Part shown: positions 9,272-12,773 of the stretch, piece after piece
Layout: each line of letters begins with the position of its first letter
Position numbering within the stretch: the first letter of the stretch is position 1
NCBI RefSeq assembly: GCF_000721935.1
Contig: NZ_KL585392.1
Location: forward strand, 21,140 to 33,912
Direction: 5' to 3'
DNA length: 12,773 bases
From: Streptomyces sp. NRRL WC-3549
GTDB lineage: Bacteria > Actinomycetota > Actinomycetes > Streptomycetales > Streptomycetaceae
Position numbers and translations under genes: made by a program
The notes under the pieces: model-generated
Told to the model about the DNA's origin: nothing
The model's input: only the letters and a program-made list of their open reading frames with translations
Databases searched by the model: none

Positions 9272-9296
9272 GTGCATGTCCCCGTGAAGTATGCAC
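9272..9296. repeat. Inverted repeat GTGCAT/ATGCAC
   Basis: Arms 9272-9277 and 9291-9296 with a 13-nt spacer, between the transferase stop and the atp promoter. It could be an operator or a weak transcript end for the transferase gene. There is no U-tract. Confidence 0.35.
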
Positions 9297-9339
9297 AGCC
9301 CGGTCGGTACGGGGCCCCCGCGCCCCCGTGGCGCCCCCG

Positions 9340-10704
9340 TCAGTGGCGCGAGGCGGCCTTCCGCCGGCCCGGGTGGCGCGAGCCCGCGCCGATCGCGGTG
9401 GCGCCGTTGGCGCCGGCGGCGCCCGCGGCCACCGGGGCCCGCACGCCCTCGTCCTGTGGCTCCGGCCCCATCTCCCCGTCTCCGAGCCCCTGTTGGGGCT
9501 CCTGGGCCGCCTGGTGGGCCGTCCCGAGCCGCAAGGACCGGCGCCGGTAGCGCGGCGGCACGAAGGACTGCGCCCAGCGCGGGGCGCGCGGGGTGAAGCG
9601 CGGCATCAGCAGCAGGATCAGCCCGACCGCGCTCAGTCCGACGATCACCAGCACGATCCACAGGGACGTCGAGTGCACGGAGTATCCGACGGCGCCGAAG
9701 GCGATCAGCGCGGACCAGAAGTACATGATCAGCACGGACCGGCTGTGCGAGTGCCCGATCTCCAGCAGCCGGTGGTGCAGGTGGCCGCGGTCCGCCGCGA
9801 AGGGCGACTGCCCGTTCCAGGTGCGCCGCACGATGGCGAGCACCAGGTCCGCCGCGGGGATCGCGATGATGGTCAGCGGCAGCAGCAGCGGGATGAAGAC
9901 GGGCAGCATCGCGTGGGTCGCGGCGCGCTCGCCGCCGACGAAGAGGTTCATCAGGTCCGGGTCGACCTGGCCGGTGACGGAGATCGCACCGGCCGCGAGC
10001 ACCAGGCCGATCAGCATGGACCCCGAGTCCCCCATGAAGATCCGGGCGGGGTGCATGTTGTGCGGCAGGAAGCCGAGGCACATGCCCATCAGGATCGCGG
10101 CGAAGAGCGTGGCGGGGGCGGCGGCCTCGATGCCGTACCCGTACCAGAGCCGGTAGGTGTACAGGAAGAACGCGGCGGCGGCGATGCAGACCATGCCGGA
10201 CGCGAGTCCGTCCAGGCCGTCCACGAAGTTGACCGCGTTGATCGTGATGACGACGAGCGCCACCGTCAGCAGCGTGCCCTGCCACTGGGTGAGGGCGACG
10301 GTGCCGATACCGGGGATGGGCAGCCACAGGATCGTCAGGCCCTGGATGACCATGACCGCGGCGGCGATCATCTGGCCGCCGAGCTTGATCAGCGCGTCGA
10401 TCTCGAACTTGTCGTCCAGGACGCCGATCAACCAGATCAGCGCGGCACCGGAGAGCAACGCCCGCGGTTCGCTGGAGAGTTCGAAGACGCTGTTCAGGTT
10501 GAACAGGTGGTCCGCGACGATCAGGCCCGCGCACAGCCCGCCGAACATCGCGATGCCGCCGAGCCGCGGTGTCGGTTCCCGGTGCACGTCGCGCGCGCGG
10601 ATCGCGGGCATCGCCCCGACCGCGATGGCGAACTTCCGCACCGGCCCGGTCAGCAGATAGGTCACCGCAGCCGTGACACAGAGCGTCAGCAGGTAATCAC
10701 GCAC
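9340..10704 (-). CDS. WecA/TagO-type polyprenyl-phosphate sugar-1-phosphate transferase
   Basis: This multi-pass membrane protein of the MraY/WecA family has 454 residues. The family moves a sugar-1-phosphate (GlcNAc-1-P or similar) from a UDP-sugar to polyprenyl phosphate, starting a cell-envelope glycan. Motifs visible: REPTPRLGG, the Asp pair in LDDKFEID (97-98), NFVDGLDGLA (Asp162 and Asp165), FMGDSGS (Asp226) and the histidine motif GHLHHR (308-311). That histidine form is typical of WecA-like rather than MraY enzymes. About 10-11 transmembrane helices end near residue 368. A polar Pro/Gly/Ala-rich tail of about 80 residues follows and looks disordered. The start could be GTG 10704 (MRDYLLTL, with GGGG upstream) or GTG 10716, which lacks a visible ribosome-binding site. 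In mycobacteria rfe/wecA likewise precedes the atp operon. The exact sugar cannot be read from sequence. Confidence 0.88.
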   Translation of the reverse strand: MRDYLLTLCVTAAVTYLLTGPVRKFAIAVGAMPAIRARDVHREPTPRLGGIAMFGGLCAGLIVADHLFNLNSVFELSSEPRALLSGAALIWLIGVLDDKFEIDALIKLGGQMIAAAVMVIQGLTILWLPIPGIGTVALTQWQGTLLTVALVVITINAVNFVDGLDGLASGMVCIAAAAFFLYTYRLWYGYGIEAAAPATLFAAILMGMCLGFLPHNMHPARIFMGDSGSMLIGLVLAAGAISVTGQVDPDLMNLFVGGERAATHAMLPVFIPLLLPLTIIAIPAADLVLAIVRRTWNGQSPFAADRGHLHHRLLEIGHSHSRSVLIMYFWSALIAFGAVGYSVHSTSLWIVLVIVGLSAVGLILLLMPRFTPRAPRWAQSFVPPRYRRRSLRLGTAHQAAQEPQQGLGDGEMGPEPQDEGVRAPVAAGAAGANGATAIGAGSRHPGRRKAASRH

Positions 10705-10744
10705 GGGCTGCCCCACAGAAATTCGCCGGCCATCTCAGCCCCTC

Positions 10745-10750
10745 ACCCTA
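10745..10750 (-). promoter_or_regulatory. Possible -10 hexamer upstream of the transferase gene
   Basis: TAGGGT on the minus strand fits the Streptomyces TAGRRT form and would give a start about 34 nt before GTG 10704. No convincing -35 lies 16-18 nt upstream. The gap to the SHMT-like gene is only 97 nt, so read-through from upstream is equally possible. Confidence 0.25.
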
Positions 10751-10801
10751 GTCGCATGAACAGGGACTCCAGGGCACGGGTGATGGTTGCACAGCCCTCG
10801 C

Positions 10802-12082
10802 CTACCCCGGATACGGGGGATTGCGACCGGTCAGCTCACGCACCTCGGCGCGCAGCCGGCCCGCGTCGTCCGCCTCCCGGACCGCCGCCCCGAACAGCGC
10901 GGCGATGCGCGCCATGTCCGCCTCGTCCATCCCCTGGGTGGTGACGGCCGCGGTGCCGAGCCTGAGCCCCCGGCCGTTCCCGTGGGGCAGGGCGCAGGTG
11001 TCGAGCACCAGCCCGGCGGCCATGAGCCGGTCCCGGGCGCTGCGGCCGTCGACGCCCAGCGGAGCGGGGTCCACGACGACGAGATGGGTGTCCGTGCCGT
11101 CGGTGGCCACCTCGAAACCCTCGGCCTCCAGACCGGCCGCCAGGACCCGTGCGTGGGCCACCACCTGGTGGGCGTAGACCGCGTACGCGGGGGTCGCCGC
11201 CTCGCCGAAGGCGACCGCCTTGGCCGCCACCGTGTGCATCTGGGCGCCGCCCTGGGTGAACGGGAACACCGCCCGGTCGATCCGTTCCGCCAGCTCGGCG
11301 CCGCACAGGATCATGCCGCCGCGGGGACCGCGCAGCACCTTGTGCGTCGTCGCGCACACCACGTCCGCGTACGGCACGGGGCTGGGCGCCGCTCCCCCGG
11401 CGATCAGGCCCATCGGGTGGGCGGCGTCCGCGATCAGGTAGGCGCCCACCTCGTCGGCGATCTCCCGGAAGGTCCCGTAGTCGGGGTGGCGGGGGTAGGA
11501 GATCGAGCCGCAGACGATCGCCTTGGGCCGCCGGGCCCGGGCCAGAGCGCGTACCTGGGCGTAGTCGATCAGCCCGCTGTCCGGGTCGACGCCGTAGCCG
11601 GCGAACTCGAACCAGCGGCCGGAGAAGTTCCCGGGGGCGCCGTGGGTGAGGTGCCCGCCGTACGCCAGGCCCATGGCCAGCACCGTGTCGCCGGGGCGCA
11701 GCAGCGCCGCGTAGGCGGCGAGGACGGCGGAGGAGCCGGAGTGCGGCTGGACGTTGGCGTGCTCGGCGCCGAAGAGGGTCGCGGCGCGGCGCACGGCGAC
11801 GCGTTCCGCCGCGTCCGCCTGCTCGCAGCCGCCGTGGTGCCGGGCGCCGGGGTACCCCTCGGCGTACTTGTTGGCGAGCGGGGAGCCGAGGGCGGCCAGC
11901 ACGGCGGGCGAGGTGAAGTTCTCGGCCGCGACGAGCTGGAGGGTGTCCGACTGGCGCCGGGACTCGGCCAGCAGGATGCCGGCGACCTCCGGGTCCTGGC
12001 GCAGCAGGGCGTCGAAGTCCTGCGGTACGGCGGCGTCGGTGGGGGACACGTCTGCGGGTGCGGCTGGAGGGGTGACCGGCAT
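10802..12082 (-). CDS. Serine hydroxymethyltransferase paralogue (PLP enzyme)
   Basis: The 426-residue protein is a fold-type I PLP enzyme of the SHMT family, which interconverts serine and glycine using tetrahydrofolate. Conserved parts: AAENFTSPAVLAALGSPLANKYAEGYPG (Glu54, Tyr73), HLTHG (His144 and His147), DAAHPMGLIAGG (Asp219, His222), the PLP-lysine motif TTHKVLRGPRGG (Lys248) and RLGTAAVTTQG (carboxylate-binding Arg). The striking change is GARHHGGCE (80-87): standard enzymes have RYYGGCE, and the second Tyr takes part in catalysis. His82-His83 replace both. Length is near normal. ATG 12082 has GGAG 7 nt upstream; the open frame continues upstream without family similarity. I expect a second, canonical glyA elsewhere in the genome, so this may have a shifted substrate or reaction. 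I leave the symbol empty for that reason. Confidence 0.87.
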   Translation of the reverse strand: MPVTPPAAPADVSPTDAAVPQDFDALLRQDPEVAGILLAESRRQSDTLQLVAAENFTSPAVLAALGSPLANKYAEGYPGARHHGGCEQADAAERVAVRRAATLFGAEHANVQPHSGSSAVLAAYAALLRPGDTVLAMGLAYGGHLTHGAPGNFSGRWFEFAGYGVDPDSGLIDYAQVRALARARRPKAIVCGSISYPRHPDYGTFREIADEVGAYLIADAAHPMGLIAGGAAPSPVPYADVVCATTHKVLRGPRGGMILCGAELAERIDRAVFPFTQGGAQMHTVAAKAVAFGEAATPAYAVYAHQVVAHARVLAAGLEAEGFEVATDGTDTHLVVVDPAPLGVDGRSARDRLMAAGLVLDTCALPHGNGRGLRLGTAAVTTQGMDEADMARIAALFGAAVREADDAGRLRAEVRELTGRNPPYPG

Positions 12083-12171
12083 CTGACGGCTCCGGGCCTT
12101 GAGAGGTGGGGCGCTGGTGTCAGCTCCAGCGTAGGCCGGTGCCCGGCCCGCTGCCCGCCGCCGTGCGGCCC

Positions 12172-12203
12172 CGTACGCCGGTCGGCGCACCGGGAGGCGT
12201 ACG
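12172..12203 (-). terminator. Hairpin after the phosphatase-like gene
   Basis: Perfect 8-bp arms CGTACGCC (12172-12179) and GGCGTACG (12196-12203), with a possible inner 3-bp GGT/ACC pair (12180-12182 with 12189-12191). It begins 5 nt past the stop codon on the minus strand. There is no U-tract; it may be a terminator or partial attenuator before the SHMT-like gene. Confidence 0.45.
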
Positions 12204-12208
12204 CGGGG

Positions 12209-12773
12209 TCAGTGCGGGGCGCTGACGCCCGTCAGGGCGGTCACGACCGGGTCCAGCGCCTGGTTGATCTCGTCGCCGACCGAGCGGAAGAACGTGATCG
12301 GGGCCCCGTACGGGTCGTAGACCTCGTCGGCCTCCGCGGTGGGGGCCAGCAGCCAGCCGCGCAGGGCGGCGGCGGCGCGCACCAGGGCGCGGGCGCGCTC
12401 GACGACGCCGTCCTCGCGGGCGTCGGGCAGCGTCGCCGGGTCGATGGCCCGTACGAGCCGGGTGAACTCCTTGAGCGTGAAGGTGCGCAGTCCCGCGGAG
12501 TGGCCCATGGAGATGACCTGGGCGCGGTGGTCGCGGGTGGCGGTGAGCACCAGGTCGGCGCGGATCACGTGCTCGTCCAGGAGTTCGCGGCCGACGAAGC
12601 CGGTGGCGTCGGCACCGAAGTCGGCCAGGACGACCTCGGCGTTCGCCTCCATGGGCGCGCCCTCGTGGCCCCAGGTGCCGGCGCTCTCCACGATGAGGCC
12701 GCCGCTGAGCGGATCGCCGAGGCGGTCCACCAGGGCGTGGCGGGTGAGCCGCTCGGTGATGGGCGAGCGGCAG
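12209..12773 (-). CDS. Low-molecular-weight protein-tyrosine-phosphatase-like protein (5' end missing)
   Basis: The frame is open to the right edge, so the true start lies outside. The first visible residues are CRSPITERLTRHALVDRLGD, the end of the LMW-PTP P-loop (Cx4-5CRSP). The nucleophilic Cys itself is just beyond the window. SAGTWGHEGAPMEANAEVVLADFG matches the family's SAGT and pMd/n-region. The general-acid loop is EVYDPYGAP (canonical DPxG/Y). About 187 residues are visible, longer than a typical 150-160-residue LMW-PTP, with the extra length in AREDGVVERARALVRAAAALRGWLLAP before the acid loop. These enzymes remove phosphate from tyrosine, or in some lineages arsenate or low-molecular-weight substrates. 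Target is not readable here; bacterial members often act on envelope-polysaccharide kinases, and the sugar transferase downstream makes that worth a look, but this is only inference. Confidence 0.85.
   Translation of the reverse strand, partial: CRSPITERLTRHALVDRLGDPLSGGLIVESAGTWGHEGAPMEANAEVVLADFGADATGFVGRELLDEHVIRADLVLTATRDHRAQVISMGHSAGLRTFTLKEFTRLVRAIDPATLPDAREDGVVERARALVRAAAALRGWLLAPTAEADEVYDPYGAPITFFRSVGDEINQALDPVVTALTGVSAPH

Larger units (their letters stand above)
9071..9339 (-). promoter_or_regulatory. atp operon control region and leader
   Basis: These 269 bases lie between the transferase stop and atpI and contain no gene. From right to left they hold GC-rich direct repeats (GCGCCCCCGT type, near 9320-9340), an inverted repeat (9272-9296), a CRP-like site, the promoter with an overlapping Rex-like operator, and a leader of about 133 nt with three palindromes. 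Part of the region (9200-9262) is clearly more A/T-rich than the surroundings, as expected for a promoter. Confidence 0.7.

Noticed and set aside
9311..9345. GC-rich direct repeats (GCGCCCCCGT) as a mobile-element footprint
   Set aside because: They are short, low-complexity and at the end of a coding region, with no accompanying gene or target-site duplication.
9233..10534. A 433-codon minus-strand frame overlapping the transferase gene and atp promoter
   Set aside because: It is an out-of-frame shadow rich in Arg, Pro and Gly, without motifs; the MraY/WecA motifs are in the other frame.

Overview
The window is very GC-rich, with strong G/C third-position bias, GTG and TTG starts, and protein sequences that look like Streptomyces or a close relative. 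I see no insertion sequence, phage gene, CRISPR array, tRNA or rRNA. Nearly everything lies on the minus strand and reads right to left. It is a core chromosomal locus and contains no obviously undescribed multi-gene system.

Layout in transcription order for the minus strand: a low-molecular-weight protein-tyrosine-phosphatase-like gene, cut by the right edge (12773-12209); a serine hydroxymethyltransferase paralogue with an altered active site (12082-10802); a WecA/TagO-type polyprenyl-phosphate sugar-1-phosphate transferase (10704-9340); a 269-nt regulatory gap; the complete F1Fo ATP synthase operon atpI-B-E-F-H-A-G-D-C (9070-1281); and a DUF2550 membrane-anchored protein (1188-742). The only plus-strand gene is the C-terminal end of a secreted family-18 chitinase (1-228). 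It converges on the DUF2550 gene across a 513-nt hairpin-rich gap with a bidirectional terminator.

The atp genes make the Fo motor (a, c, b), the peripheral stalk (b, delta) and the F1 head (alpha, beta, gamma, epsilon), plus the AtpI assembly factor. The close spacing (ATGA overlap F/H, TAATG overlap G/D, 3-nt gap A/G) indicates one polycistronic mRNA with translational coupling. The wider gaps (I/B, B/E, H/A, D/C) each contain a palindrome able to fold in the mRNA. From memory, the same core (rfe, atpI-like gene, atpBEFHAGDC, DUF2550 gene) exists in mycobacteria, so the phosphatase and the SHMT paralogue look like a lineage-specific addition next to it.

The most interesting signals are regulatory. 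The gap upstream of atpI holds a good promoter (TTGTGA, 17-nt spacer, TAGTTT). A near-consensus Rex (NADH/NAD+ sensor) operator overlaps its -10 and start region, and a CRP-like palindrome lies just upstream of the -35. Other points worth checking are the His-His replacement in the SHMT paralogue, the TTG start of atpC, the hairpins between atpD and atpC, and a short leader ORF overlapping the atpB start.
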